DNA from: Tritrichomonas foetus
Lineage: Eukaryota; Parabasalia; Tritrichomonadida; Tritrichomonadidae
Assembly (NCBI GenBank): GCA_001839685.1
Contig: MLAK01000421.1
Span: 220,160 to 239,760, forward strand
DNA: 19,601 nucleotides
Direction of reading: 5' to 3'
Shown here: piece after piece, positions 8,901 to 16,054 of the stretch
Layout: each line of letters begins with the position of its first letter
How positions within the stretch are numbered: position 1 is the stretch's first letter
Notes under the pieces: generated by a model
What the model was told of the DNA's origin: nothing
Seen by the model: only the letters and a program-made list of their open reading frames with translations
Databases searched by the model: none
Translations under genes and position numbers: made by a program

Positions 8901-9834
8901 TAATTGTTGTTGCTGCACCAACTTTCAAATTATTATTTTCAATTTTGATGAATTTCAAATCATCAACCAGATGGGTTGATACGTAATCACGTTTTGGTGT
9001 TGTTGGTAAAGATGCAAATAGTTCAGTATTTCCAACAATAATTTTTGCTTTTGGATTTTCTTTCTTACATGAAATCAATTCATTCAAATTTGAAGGAAGG
9101 TAAAAGGTATGACCATTGTGAGATATTGAAACACCTTGTTTAGAACTTAAAAATTCATTTGGTAGATTTCTATCAAATCCTTGAATAGCTTTTTCACGAT
9201 TTTGACGGTTCATATCACATTTATTATTTTGAGCAGCATTTGGTGGCTGATTGATGAGTTCAGCTATCAGTTCATCGTGCGGACGAATGTCTGAAGTGAA
9301 TTCCCGAAGCGCCTCAAGAATGGAACGATAGCCTGTGCACCTGCACAAATTTCCATCCATGTGAAGCAACAAATCGTCATTTGTTGGCGCTTCTTTTTCA
9401 AGCAAAAGTGCGAGAGTGCTCATGATGAATCCAGGCGTGCAAAACCCGCATTGTGTCGCATGATGCCGCTTGACGGCCTCTTGGATTGGGTTCAGTTTTT
9501 CAGGCGACTCAGCAAGTCTTTCTATCGTCGTGATTGATGCGTGATGGGCGTGGGCAAGCGGAAACGTGCATGAATTTATCGCGCGATGGCGAACTTTGCG
9601 GGAAACTGGATCGAAGGCCGAAAGAATGACTGTGCAGCTTCCGCAGCCTCCCTCATCGCAGCCCCGCTTGGTTCCTTTTAAGTTTACTTCCTCGGATCGA
9701 AGATAATTGACGAGAGAATCTGATGGATCGAATTTTCCTTCTTCGAGACGAATTTTGCGGCCGTTCAATAGAAATTCAATAGCATGGTTGTTGACTGAAA
9801 AATGTTTGCGCCCTAAACTGGAGAACCTCAGCAT
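5917..9834 (-). CDS. Xanthine dehydrogenase / aldehyde oxidase family molybdo-flavoprotein
   Basis: A 1305-residue protein with the full eukaryotic-type order, near the usual 1330. The [2Fe-2S] domains have Cys59, 64, 67 and 89 (C-D-E-G-G-C-G-S-C), then Cys129/132 (Q-C-G-F-C-T-P-G) and Cys164/166 (G-N-L-C-R-C-T-G-Y-R). The FAD domain is about 240-525, with I-V-G-N-T-E (266-271), T-G-N-I (348-351) and L-R-R-E (428-431). The Moco domain is about 570-1300, with G-G-Q-F-H-F-Y-L-E (Gln738), R-G-F-G (910-913), G-V-E-L-G-Q-G (1034-1040) and the general base Glu1258 in G-E-P-P. It should hydroxylate a heterocycle or aldehyde in the cytosol, passing electrons Mo to FeS to FAD. By alignment from memory with bovine XDH, purine-pocket Glu802, Arg880 and Phe1009 become Ser800, Lys878 and Lys1012, so xanthine may not be the substrate. 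There is no other Met before residue 137, so the start is secure. DNA for residues 1 to about 200 is much GC-richer than the rest. Confidence 0.94.
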   Translation of the reverse strand: MLRFSSLGRKHFSVNNHAIEFLLNGRKIRLEEGKFDPSDSLVNYLRSEEVNLKGTKRGCDEGGCGSCTVILSAFDPVSRKVRHRAINSCTFPLAHAHHASITTIERLAESPEKLNPIQEAVKRHHATQCGFCTPGFIMSTLALLLEKEAPTNDDLLLHMDGNLCRCTGYRSILEALREFTSDIRPHDELIAELINQPPNAAQNNKCDMNRQNREKAIQGFDRNLPNEFLSSKQGVSISHNGHTFYLPSNLNELISCKKENPKAKIIVGNTELFASLPTTPKRDYVSTHLVDDLKFIKIENNNLKVGAATTITDIYEFIENSNDRILQAMKQKIEVFASNQTRSVSCMTGNIVGGGSSTDFTNFLPGVGAIMKIINAKTGEIKEVLMDNLYDGFKSNLKDEEIITEISIPLAKSSLNENDYCSVQKTSLRREIAGGILSSTIRININENNNTINDIKIAFSKLSSIVPATRAHQAEQFLIGKEFTLENVLNACKLIKEEHPPTNIDGYREYRSELVNAHVLKFFHRTEKQRGRNYDPSISDEIEKQTTEHSVSCQCDGDGKSSVPLSRVQTVRKSVTHLSAPIQVTGKAEFTDDIPLSVRSKHAAFVTSKIAHGKILNIELPKDEKVEFTLITAKDLPPGTNQVCGNNEELLASEKVTYYGQPVAIVVADTEYDAWIIANSIQIQYEKYKAITSIKESIKNNTCIDASKIVKGSKDIESEIFAKTKLNILEGEVNMGGQFHFYLEPNASLASSSSDGQYLMQATGRDLESIRDEAAKVLGIPRTFVEAHVKRVGGAFCGKSGRTTIVSSATAIASQKVGCPIKLRLPRINDTQIMSGDAQFKTKYKVSFDNNGKIEGLSMDFFVDSGYSYKSNKGMSEKCMLHSDSVYDIPNFTTRAHLCQTNKISGSHFRGFGCQNGGLAIEGVMEAIARKLGKNVEDVKRINFYKKENAVTPYNVKLDGINITECWQIIKEKSNFEQLKKSCQAFNALNKHKKRGISITPVKYGVGVPSKKRRRGSALVHLLKDGTIYISHSGVELGQGLHTKMCQVAAQIFGVPVDSVRIESTDTTRNTECNITGGGFTNDLAGFAVINACEKLYKRIEHLMKPGKTFAEVVESAYDEQIDLTAHGYYASEQPDFNIETLTGRPYQYYEYGAGVAVVETDVLTGDYKILEAHIVFDAGKSLNPGIDIGQVEGGFLQGVGWLTSEVSQTGEDGKPKCDSMYKYKIPAISGLPARFSCTLLPNSRNTIGILDAKGIGEPPEMLANCVAFALYDAIEAARKDKKLPPLKSFEFPATVERVKMFMTK

Positions 9835-9837
9835 TGT

Positions 9838-9842
9838 TGTGA
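9838..9842 (-). promoter_or_regulatory. Initiator-like motif (TCACA) for the molybdo-flavoenzyme
   Basis: Minus-strand TCACA fits the trichomonad initiator consensus, with +1 at 9840, only 6 nt before the ATG. Such very short leaders are known in Trichomonas. It supports the chosen start. Confidence 0.55.
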
Positions 9843-10241
9843 AGCAGAGAATTGAATGGATTCAATTTGGTCGGTTCACAAAAACATATTTAAGTATTGG
9901 CTGAACAAAAATAGAAAAAGTTGATTCTGGATTTTTGGAAAAGAAAATTTTCAATCAAATTGAATATATTAGAATAATTAATTCGGTTTTTTCTTGTTAA
10001 ATTTATCAAATATTAGGATATAACATATATATGATACACAAATATTTATATTGATATTTATTATTTGGAAATAACCAGTATTATTTTAAAAAGTATCAAG
10101 ATAAATGCTAAAAAATACTGATTATCTATTTCAATAAAATTCTATGAGAGGTGTGGATGTTCATTTTTTTGTTTTTCTGATTTCTTGCTTGATGATGATT
10201 TATGTTAAACAATATACAAAGGATAGTTTAAATGAGATATA
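9843..10241. other. Divergent upstream region, molybdo-flavoenzyme / BAR gene
   Basis: AT-rich DNA between two genes transcribed away from each other. It should hold both promoters. Apart from the initiator-like motifs, no operator, repeat or RNA is recognised. Confidence 0.55.
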
Positions 10242-10343
10242 ATGGACACAAAAATGCCTGAGGATACTATGACAGTTTTGCCAGCTAAAGAACCAAATGA
10301 ATACTCAGAAGAGTCTTCAATGAATTCTAATATAAGAGGTTAA
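10242..10343 (+). CDS. Possible 33-residue micro-ORF upstream of the BAR gene
   Basis: ATG at 10242 to TAA at 10341-10343. The peptide is acidic and hydrophilic (M-D-T-K-M-P-E-D at the start; Glu, Ser, Asn and Pro later), with more balanced codon use than the AT-rich DNA around it. It ends 10 bases before the initiator-like motif of the BAR gene, so it would belong to a separate transcript. It has no trichomonad splice sites (no 5' GTAYGT; no 3' ACTAAC...CACAG) joining it to the BAR gene. It could be a real small protein, the N-terminal scrap of a lost gene, or chance. Function unknown. Confidence 0.25.
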   Translation: MDTKMPEDTMTVLPAKEPNEYSEESSMNSNIRG

Positions 10344-10352
10344 ATCAAATAG

Positions 10353-10357
10353 TCACT
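10353..10357 (+). promoter_or_regulatory. Initiator-like motif (TCACT) for the BAR gene
   Basis: TCACT with +1 at 10355 gives a leader of about 41 nt to ATG 10396. A second, imperfect TTCACC lies at 10369-10373. Confidence 0.4.
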
Positions 10358-10395
10358 TTTTTAGAAATTCACCTTTTACAAAAGTTTATTTGGAA

Positions 10396-11148
10396 ATGTC
10401 TTTTCAAGACTTTTGGAAGAAAGCCAAGAAAGCTACGGCACTTGGAATCGAATCAGTTCGTACTACTCAGTTTGAAGAATCCGAAAATCCACTCAAAGAT
10501 GGAGATTTCATCTCATCATCGAATAAATTTCGAAAAACCTCGCAACTAGTTTACGATACGCTGAAAAACTTTCAAGAGCTCGCTAATAATATGAGTGTTG
10601 TCTCTTCTTATCAAAACGCGCTTGCCAAATGTTTTACAGAAAACGTGAAAATTTCCGAATCAACCAGATTTGAAGCCAATGCTTCATCTTTTCAGCGAAC
10701 TGTTGCATCACTTGTAGAAGATATCAAAAGCAATACGGATTTACAGACACTCTCTTCAAAACGGGCTGAAATTCAGCGATTATCTCGCATTCAAGAAAAA
10801 TTGCAAAATAATCTACTTTTGAAGAATCGAGCCGAAGAAAAAGTGACGAAACTTATTGCAAAGGGAACCCCTGAAAGAAGGCAGGCCGCTCAAGCCGAGT
10901 TTGATAAACGATATGAAAATGTGAATAAATATAATCGTGATTTTCAAGTTGGTGTTGATGATTTATATAGTGAGGTCAAAGCACTCATTATTCAATTAGC
11001 CATTTTCTACAATGTTATATCGGAACAATACATTGAAGCTGCAAAAACAGAATTTGTGCCAGAAACCGCTTCGCTTGGCATATTCATGGGCTCTGACACT
11101 TCTGATGGCTGTGATCATAATATTATTGCTGACTCTCCTCAAGAATGA
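10396..11148 (+). CDS. BAR-domain-like membrane-curvature protein
   Basis: A 250-residue, almost entirely alpha-helical protein. The region of about residues 40-215 reads as three long amphipathic helices with coiled-coil-like spacing, and the last part (A-Q-A-E-F-D-K-R-Y-E-N-V-N, then an L-Y-S-E-V-K-A-L helix and F-Y-N-V-I-S-E-Q-Y) is the typical C-terminal helix of amphiphysin/sorting-nexin-type BAR domains. Such dimers sense or bend membranes in endocytosis and sorting. The N-tip (F-Q-D-F-W-K-K-A-K-K) is an amphipathic stretch that could act as an N-BAR helix 0. There is no SH3, PX or PH domain; the tail from about 218 is acidic and disordered. ATG 10396 is the first ATG in frame (only a TTG lies two codons upstream). 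The BAR call rests on pattern recognition; another helical dimeric trafficking protein is the alternative. Confidence 0.75.
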   Translation: MSFQDFWKKAKKATALGIESVRTTQFEESENPLKDGDFISSSNKFRKTSQLVYDTLKNFQELANNMSVVSSYQNALAKCFTENVKISESTRFEANASSFQRTVASLVEDIKSNTDLQTLSSKRAEIQRLSRIQEKLQNNLLLKNRAEEKVTKLIAKGTPERRQAAQAEFDKRYENVNKYNRDFQVGVDDLYSEVKALIIQLAIFYNVISEQYIEAAKTEFVPETASLGIFMGSDTSDGCDHNIIADSPQE

Positions 11149-11539
11149 ATATTCATTCACCCAAAATCAATTTAATCAACAATTTACCATATTTTTATGA
11201 TTTTTAGAATCGCTTTTTTCGTCTTGATGGAAAAGTTCCAAAATAATTTTGAATTTGTTTGTTTTCAATCATTTTTATTTATTTAATTATTTTTTTGATG
11301 ATTTATCTCGACTTTTATTTTCGATCAATCAATGCTAATTAGTTTTTATGATTATTATAAAATTTTAAAACATCTATTTTGTTTTTTGTTTTCGCTTTTT
11401 ATTTATTTTGTTTTGTTTTATTCATAGATTTTATTTTCATCAAAATTCTGAATCTTAAAACTTATAAATATTGGCTGAAATGAAAAATGGAATCAACCAT
11501 TGTAAAAATACAACTTTTATCAATTTCCAGGTTTAATAT

Positions 11540-12038
11540 TCGAAGTTCTTAAGAGATATTTAATAAAATTGAAGAAACAGCGCTATTTTCGGCTAGTGTC
11601 TAGGCCATAAAGAAACTCTAAAAATTCTTTTGGATTCACTAAATAATAATATCAATCATTAAGATAATATTATTGGAGAAATTTCATCATTTGATAATAA
11701 TCAACTAAGATGTGAAACAAACAGTTGTATTGAACACCTTCATTAAGCAATCTTTAAAACAATTTTCTAAAAAAAATCCTTTTATTAATATTGAAAGAAT
11801 AAAGCTTTAATTGCCTTATGATGGAAAGAACCTATTGAACTAGCAGGAGATATAAAGGATAAAAGCATTATCCAATTATTTTAGCATACATTTATGAGTA
11901 AATTGGTTAACATTCGAATATTTTTATCCTTTTACATTCCAAATGGGTTTCCTTTTGAAGAAATCAGATGGAAGTGGAAGTATTGTAGAGATTCATGAAA
12001 GATATATAGATAAAAACATAAAAACTATAATTATCTAA
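11540..12038 (+). pseudogene. Decayed ankyrin-repeat gene fragment
   Basis: No long ORF is present, but protein-like text survives in broken frames. At 11571-11597 the frame reads E-E-T-A-L-F-S-A-S. Five bases later, in another frame (11603-11638), it reads G-H-K-E-T-L-K-I-L-L-D-S. Together these match the ankyrin core pattern T-A-L-x-x-A-x-x-x-G-H-x-E-x-x-x-x-L-L. The second frame continues with several in-frame stops, through a stretch W-K-E-P-I-E-L-A-G-D-I-K-D-K at 11822-11863. A last frame (11943-12038) reads M-G-F-L-L-K-K-S-D-G-S-G-S and ends at TAA. At least two frame changes and about six stops make it non-functional. DUF3447/ankyrin genes are highly multiplied in trichomonads, so this is probably a dead family member. 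The edges are approximate, and the C-terminal part is not recognised. Confidence 0.55.
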
Positions 12039-12124
12039 AATGTTTACAAATATAAAAGTGATAATATTCCTATAACAATAGCAAAAGAAAAACCAAATCC
12101 AAAGAAAAAGAAAGAAAAATGTTT

Positions 12125-13228
12125 CTATTTGGAATTCGTTTTTCGATGATCAATTTCCCAAAATTTGTTTGCCCAGTCAACGAGTTTCTTTGGATCACAC
12201 ACATTCAGCTTTTGCAAAGCAATCATCGTTTGTGAATAGTCCTCCCCATCAATGAGTGGCTCCACAAGTTTAACGTGCGCGAGAATTAAATAAAACTCAA
12301 ATTCGACCAATTCATTAAAATGCGCAAAAATTGCGTCCCATACGATCATCAAATTTGGAATATCTTGATCTTGTGCAAAGAGAAGATTTAAGCGACGATA
12401 ACAAAATTGAAGAGGATGAATATTCATTTTATTAATTATGTGTGAAGCTTCTGGAAAATGACGTGAAATGGTATTCATTAACTGCCCAAGTTTTTTATGT
12501 ATGAGGGAAGAATGATCTTGTGTTGTAAAAAGTTCGTTTAGTTCAGTTGATGAAATAATCCTCTGGAAAGTGTAAAAAACAAATGTTTCAATTTCTAAAA
12601 AATTTCCATAGAAAAAATTGAGAGCTTCTGTTGAGACATAATAAAGAACAGTCACAATTTCATTGAAACCTTGCATGTAAGATAATGTTCGATTCAATTT
12701 AGCAAAAATATACAGTATTCTTTCAATTCTACGCATGTGGACGTGAAATGGTAACAATTTGTTATCGTCATCTTCAAAATTTTCACCAATGTATTGAAAT
12801 TCAGAATTGATGTTTTTGTTTTTATAATTCGAATAAACGGTCTCATCTGGAAAAGGAAGATAATGTAAGTGGTGACCTGTTCGAATGATGTCTCCGTGAA
12901 TAATTCCCATTATATGATTATCAGAAAGGCCGAAGTCGGTAATTCCAGTGCTATTTGGGAAAATTTTATTTTCGTAAGAATTGAGGCCAAATTCGTTCAT
13001 AAAGTTTTTGTATTCGGTATAAAGTTTCGCGCGGTGTTGTGGCCACTCTTCAGCTTGTTCGGGAAGAGAGCCGATGAGTAAGCCCCATGCAATTAATCTG
13101 TCTTCTGGTGGATATTTGCTGAGTCCTTCTGCACATATTGATCGAATTTGTTCAATGTCGATTGGCGAGCCATCTTCTTTCATCTGAGCAAGAGGGAGAA
13201 TCTTGAAAGTTAATTCCCCATTATTCAT
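12125..13228 (-). CDS. TBC-domain Rab GTPase-activating protein, TBC1D13-like
   Basis: A 367-residue protein, nearly all TBC domain. TBC proteins speed GTP hydrolysis by Rab GTPases using an arginine and a glutamine supplied in trans. Both are visible: I-H-G-D-I-I-R-T (110-117, arginine finger Arg116, matching I-x-x-D-x-x-R-T) and Y-M-Q-G-F-N-E-I (184-191, Gln186, matching Y-x-Q-G). Upstream, residues 28-55 (R-S-I-C-A-E-G-L, then R-L-I-A-W-G-L-L) form the first TBC helices. The R-I-E-R-I-L-Y-I-F-A-K-L-N run before the Q motif and I-V-W-D-A-I-F-A (295-302) resemble TBC1D13, a Rab35 GAP in animals; that resemblance is from memory. No transmembrane segment or extra domain is seen. A likely role is in endocytic or recycling traffic. 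The first in-frame ATG is used; two out-of-frame ATGs lie in its putative leader. GC falls from about 43% at the 5' end to about 28% in the middle. Confidence 0.93.
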   Translation of the reverse strand: MNNGELTFKILPLAQMKEDGSPIDIEQIRSICAEGLSKYPPEDRLIAWGLLIGSLPEQAEEWPQHRAKLYTEYKNFMNEFGLNSYENKIFPNSTGITDFGLSDNHIMGIIHGDIIRTGHHLHYLPFPDETVYSNYKNKNINSEFQYIGENFEDDDNKLLPFHVHMRRIERILYIFAKLNRTLSYMQGFNEIVTVLYYVSTEALNFFYGNFLEIETFVFYTFQRIISSTELNELFTTQDHSSLIHKKLGQLMNTISRHFPEASHIINKMNIHPLQFCYRRLNLLFAQDQDIPNLMIVWDAIFAHFNELVEFEFYLILAHVKLVEPLIDGEDYSQTMIALQKLNVCDPKKLVDWANKFWEIDHRKTNSK

Positions 13229-13265
13229 TACCAGACATGTTACATGAAAAACTTTGTTCAGGATA

Positions 13266-13270
13266 TGTGA
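13266..13270 (-). promoter_or_regulatory. Initiator-like motif (TCACA) for the TBC gene
   Basis: Minus-strand TCACA with +1 at 13268, about 40 nt before the ATG. Further TCATT and TCACT strings lie upstream within 25 bases, so the exact start is uncertain. Confidence 0.3.
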
Positions 13271-13720
13271 AATGATATTTCAGTGAAGCATCATGACAAT
13301 ATGTTTTTTCAATTTATTTGTATGAACTAAATTTCATTTGAAGAATGGGAAGTATTTCAGAAATTTAAACAAACATGTCAACAATAATGTAAAATAACTA
13401 TTCTTCATGCTGATAAAGATTGCAAACCTCCTACGATGTAGTCGCACTCCAAACTGTAAATGAATTTATTTCACACAAACAAAATGCTTCATTAATTGTG
13501 AATTATAGAGGATAATTAAACCTGAAATTGTAAATTTTTTGGTAAAATATTCATTAAATCTCTTTAATTGATAGATTATAATATTATTGATTTCATTTTT
13601 ATTGTAGATAATGCAATAAGATTTGATTTCTTGCATTAATAACAATGCTTGTCACATGATTCTGAAGAGATTGGGTTTCTTCATAAACTTTTTTGGAATA
13701 TTATATTCAATGATTCGATT
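13271..13720. other. AT-rich spacer upstream of the TBC gene
   Basis: No gene, RNA or clear regulatory element is recognised apart from initiator-like strings near the TBC gene. The minisatellite begins at its far side. Confidence 0.5.
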
Positions 13721-13870
13721 TGTAATTAACTCATATATAATGTTATTAACTTATATTTAATGTTATTAACTTATATTTAATGTTATTAACTTATATTTAA
13801 TGTTATTAACTCATATATAATGTTATTAACTCATATATAATGTTATTAACTCATATATAGTGTTATTATA
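13721..13870. repeat. 20-bp minisatellite, about 7.5 copies
   Basis: Tandem units of tgttattaacTYATATWTAA. There are two subtypes: ttatatttaa (copies 2-4) and tcatatataa (copies 1, 5 and 6; copy 7 ends tatag). The first copy has tgtaattaac and the array ends with a half unit at 13861-13870. Subtype blocks of three in a row suggest recent local duplication. It sits in the spacer between the TBC gene start and the 3' end of the BTB/UBR gene. Confidence 0.95.
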
Positions 13871-13905
13871 CAAAAAAGAAATCAAATCAAATCAAAAAGA
13901 ATCAT

Positions 13906-14005
13906 AAAAAAAAAAAAAAAAAAAAAATTAACTCAAGAAATGATCGAAACTGCAATTTTAAATAAAAAATTCACTGAAGAAAAAAAAAAAAAAAAAAAAA
14001 AAAAA
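13906..14005. repeat. Two poly(A) tracts (22 and 26 nt) flanking 52 bp
   Basis: A-runs at 13906-13927 and 13980-14005 on the + strand. The intervening 52 bases plus the second run form a short open frame (ATG 13940 to TAA 14012-14014) that would end in poly-lysine. It is 50 bases past the 3' end of the BTB/UBR gene. Run lengths may be inexact because homopolymers are error-prone. Confidence 0.85.
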
Positions 14006-14063
14006 GCTAAATAAGCCGCAATTATAAAAATATTTAGTATTACAATTTTCATCCAATATGAAT

Positions 14064-15737
14064 TTATGAAATTCTACATTTTTCTTCCCGATTAATCAAA
14101 CCATTTCGAATTGCTGTTTGTGTTAATTCCAAAAATTCTTTCGATGGCCAAAATTTCACTCGTAAGGGATGATCAATTTTAGTTTTTGGTGAAAATCTGT
14201 AAAATTCAAAAAGCAAGGCAATTTTGGCAATCCGGACATTATTATGTGCTTCAGCCATTAAAAATAAATTAGGATGAATTGTTTGAATATTAGCTCCAAG
14301 TTCGATTAATCTCATAAAAATTTTGAAATTACAATACTGAATACTTTTCAATATTAAATTTTCAATATAATCATATTTATCAACATCTTTGACTTCAATT
14401 AAACCTTTGCAATGCGAATGTCCGCAATCACAGTAAGCTTTGGCAAATCCCTTATCAAGTATTGGATGATGTTTGTGGCAGTGTCGAGCACAGAATTCAC
14501 AACAACCTTCAGGTGCTGTAAAACAATCAAAGCATTCATACCATTGTTGACTAGCATAACTAACACCAGTGAAACTAAAAGTACACACTGTATCAAACCC
14601 AATAATTTTGAGTTTATTTGAAATAACCCATTCAAAAATGTCACTTTTATGAAATCTAATGCAATATTGAACTGCTTTTAAAAAATTACATCCGTTTTGT
14701 TCACATAGTCGAATTATTTCTATACTGCCACCTGCAATTGCAAATTTGAGTAATTGGCTCCGAATAGTTGCTTGATTGATTAAAAGAAATTTAAAACACT
14801 TAATTGAACAAAAGAAAGCAGCATACTCAATTAAAACACAATTTGAAAGCATTGGCATAGATTCATAAGATGAAAATGGTACTTTTTGATTGAAATCAAA
14901 ATCACTAGACTGACCGGAAATTTCTTGAAGCCTTTCAACTTCGTCAAATCTAATGGCATAACAAATTTCATGTGGATTGACACCACTACGTCTTAAATTC
15001 GTGGATATTTCGCTATGATCTGGGTCACCATAATTATAATATTGTAATGAACTAGAAACACCAGAATCATACAAACCCTGTATGAAATAGTTTCTCATTG
15101 ATGTCTTTTTTATGTTATGGACATTTTCGATTAAAATTTCATTTATTTTATAATTATTTAATAATTTCACAAACTTAAATAACAATGGTGCTGATTTATA
15201 TTGAATTTGTGCAGCAGTAAGGATTATTTGAGCAACTAATTCTAAATCTGAGTCTTTGTATTTATTGTTTTCTATTTGAGAAAAAAATATAAAATTTTCA
15301 ACAATATTTTGAAGATTTTCTTCAGTGATTCCGAATATTATACTTTCATATGTTTGTAAAATAGCAATTTCATGATTATTTTTAATGGATTCGAACTGTT
15401 TTTCAAAACTTTCAACTTTTTGTGCAATACAAGAAATTGAAAGGATTTTTGATGCATTTTTTAAAAAAATGTAATTTTCACTTGTGATTGTAATAAAATT
15501 GTTGTTGAGGAAATTAGAAATTAATGAAAATTCATTATATTCATCATCAAAATCAATTTCAATTTCATCAAGGCTCGGATCATTAATTAATATTTTTTTT
15601 ATATAATTACTAGAAATATAGGCTAATTTTCTCTGAACTTGGTAATCTTGCCCATTATGAAGAATTAAAAGGGATTCTTTTTCCAGTTCCACATCTTCGT
15701 CATCTAAATCTTCTCCTGGGAAAAAAGCCGTAAACAT
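14064..15737 (-). CDS. BTB-like / DUF3447 ankyrin protein with embedded UBR-box zinc finger
   Basis: A 557-residue protein. Residues about 22-110 read as a BTB/POZ-like domain (beta strands from L-L-I-L-H, then the L-x-x-x-S-x-Y-I helix, ending in helical L-K-N-A-S-K-I-L-S-I), as in other trichomonad DUF3447 proteins. Residues 115-250 are helical. Residues 300-375 are a good DUF3447/ankyrin block (I-E-Y-A-A-F-F, K-F-A-I-A-G-G-S-I-E-I-I-R-L-C). Residues 385-443 are a UBR box: Cys385, Cys402/405 in W-Y-E-C-F-D-C, Cys412/413/416, C-H-K-H-H (420-424), C-D-C-G (436-439) and Cys443. The W-Y-x-C and C-D-C-G pattern matches the UBR4/FBXO11 subclass best. Ankyrin-like helices resume at 457-510. UBR boxes bind N-degrons, and BTB domains recruit cullin-3, so a substrate-receptor role for ubiquitination is a reasonable inference. 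No RING or HECT is present. All likely zinc ligands are intact. Confidence 0.93.
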   Translation of the reverse strand: MFTAFFPGEDLDDEDVELEKESLLILHNGQDYQVQRKLAYISSNYIKKILINDPSLDEIEIDFDDEYNEFSLISNFLNNNFITITSENYIFLKNASKILSISCIAQKVESFEKQFESIKNNHEIAILQTYESIIFGITEENLQNIVENFIFFSQIENNKYKDSDLELVAQIILTAAQIQYKSAPLLFKFVKLLNNYKINEILIENVHNIKKTSMRNYFIQGLYDSGVSSSLQYYNYGDPDHSEISTNLRRSGVNPHEICYAIRFDEVERLQEISGQSSDFDFNQKVPFSSYESMPMLSNCVLIEYAAFFCSIKCFKFLLINQATIRSQLLKFAIAGGSIEIIRLCEQNGCNFLKAVQYCIRFHKSDIFEWVISNKLKIIGFDTVCTFSFTGVSYASQQWYECFDCFTAPEGCCEFCARHCHKHHPILDKGFAKAYCDCGHSHCKGLIEVKDVDKYDYIENLILKSIQYCNFKIFMRLIELGANIQTIHPNLFLMAEAHNNVRIAKIALLFEFYRFSPKTKIDHPLRVKFWPSKEFLELTQTAIRNGLINREEKCRIS

Positions 15738-15748
15738 TGAATCAAAAA

Positions 15749-15753
15749 AGTGA
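15749..15753 (-). promoter_or_regulatory. Initiator-like motif (TCACT) for the BTB/UBR gene
   Basis: Minus-strand TCACT with +1 at 15751 gives a leader of about 14 nt, supporting the start at 15737. Confidence 0.5.
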
Positions 15754-16054
15754 CAAAATATTTATCAACAGTTTGTGATGGAGAAATCTTTTCCTCTTAC
15801 ATTAATTATTTTGCCTCCAATCATATTTACTAATTATATAAATGACCAAAATGACTTATTAAGAACATTTGAAAAAATATTTTTCAATATTCTGGAATAT
15901 TGGTCTGCAAAATACTAATTCTTTTAGAAACATATAAATACAAATAGAATATAACACTAAAATATTTTATTTAATAAAATCAGTAATTGTCAGGTTTTTC
16001 AGTTGTTTTCCAAAAAGTGTATTGGAGATTTTTGATTTATATTTTAGCAGAAAT
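15754..16054. other. Short AT-rich spacer
   Basis: It lies between the BTB/UBR gene and the 3' end of the upstream pseudogene, both on the minus strand. Nothing beyond AT-rich sequence is recognised. Confidence 0.5.

Noticed and set aside
10344..10395. A possible intron linking the micro-ORF at 10242 to the BAR gene.
   Set aside because: No trichomonad 5' splice site (GTAYGT) or branch/3' site (ACTAAC...CACAG) is present.
13721..13870. Regular repeats considered as a CRISPR array.
   Set aside because: The units are directly tandem with no spacers, and the genome is eukaryotic.
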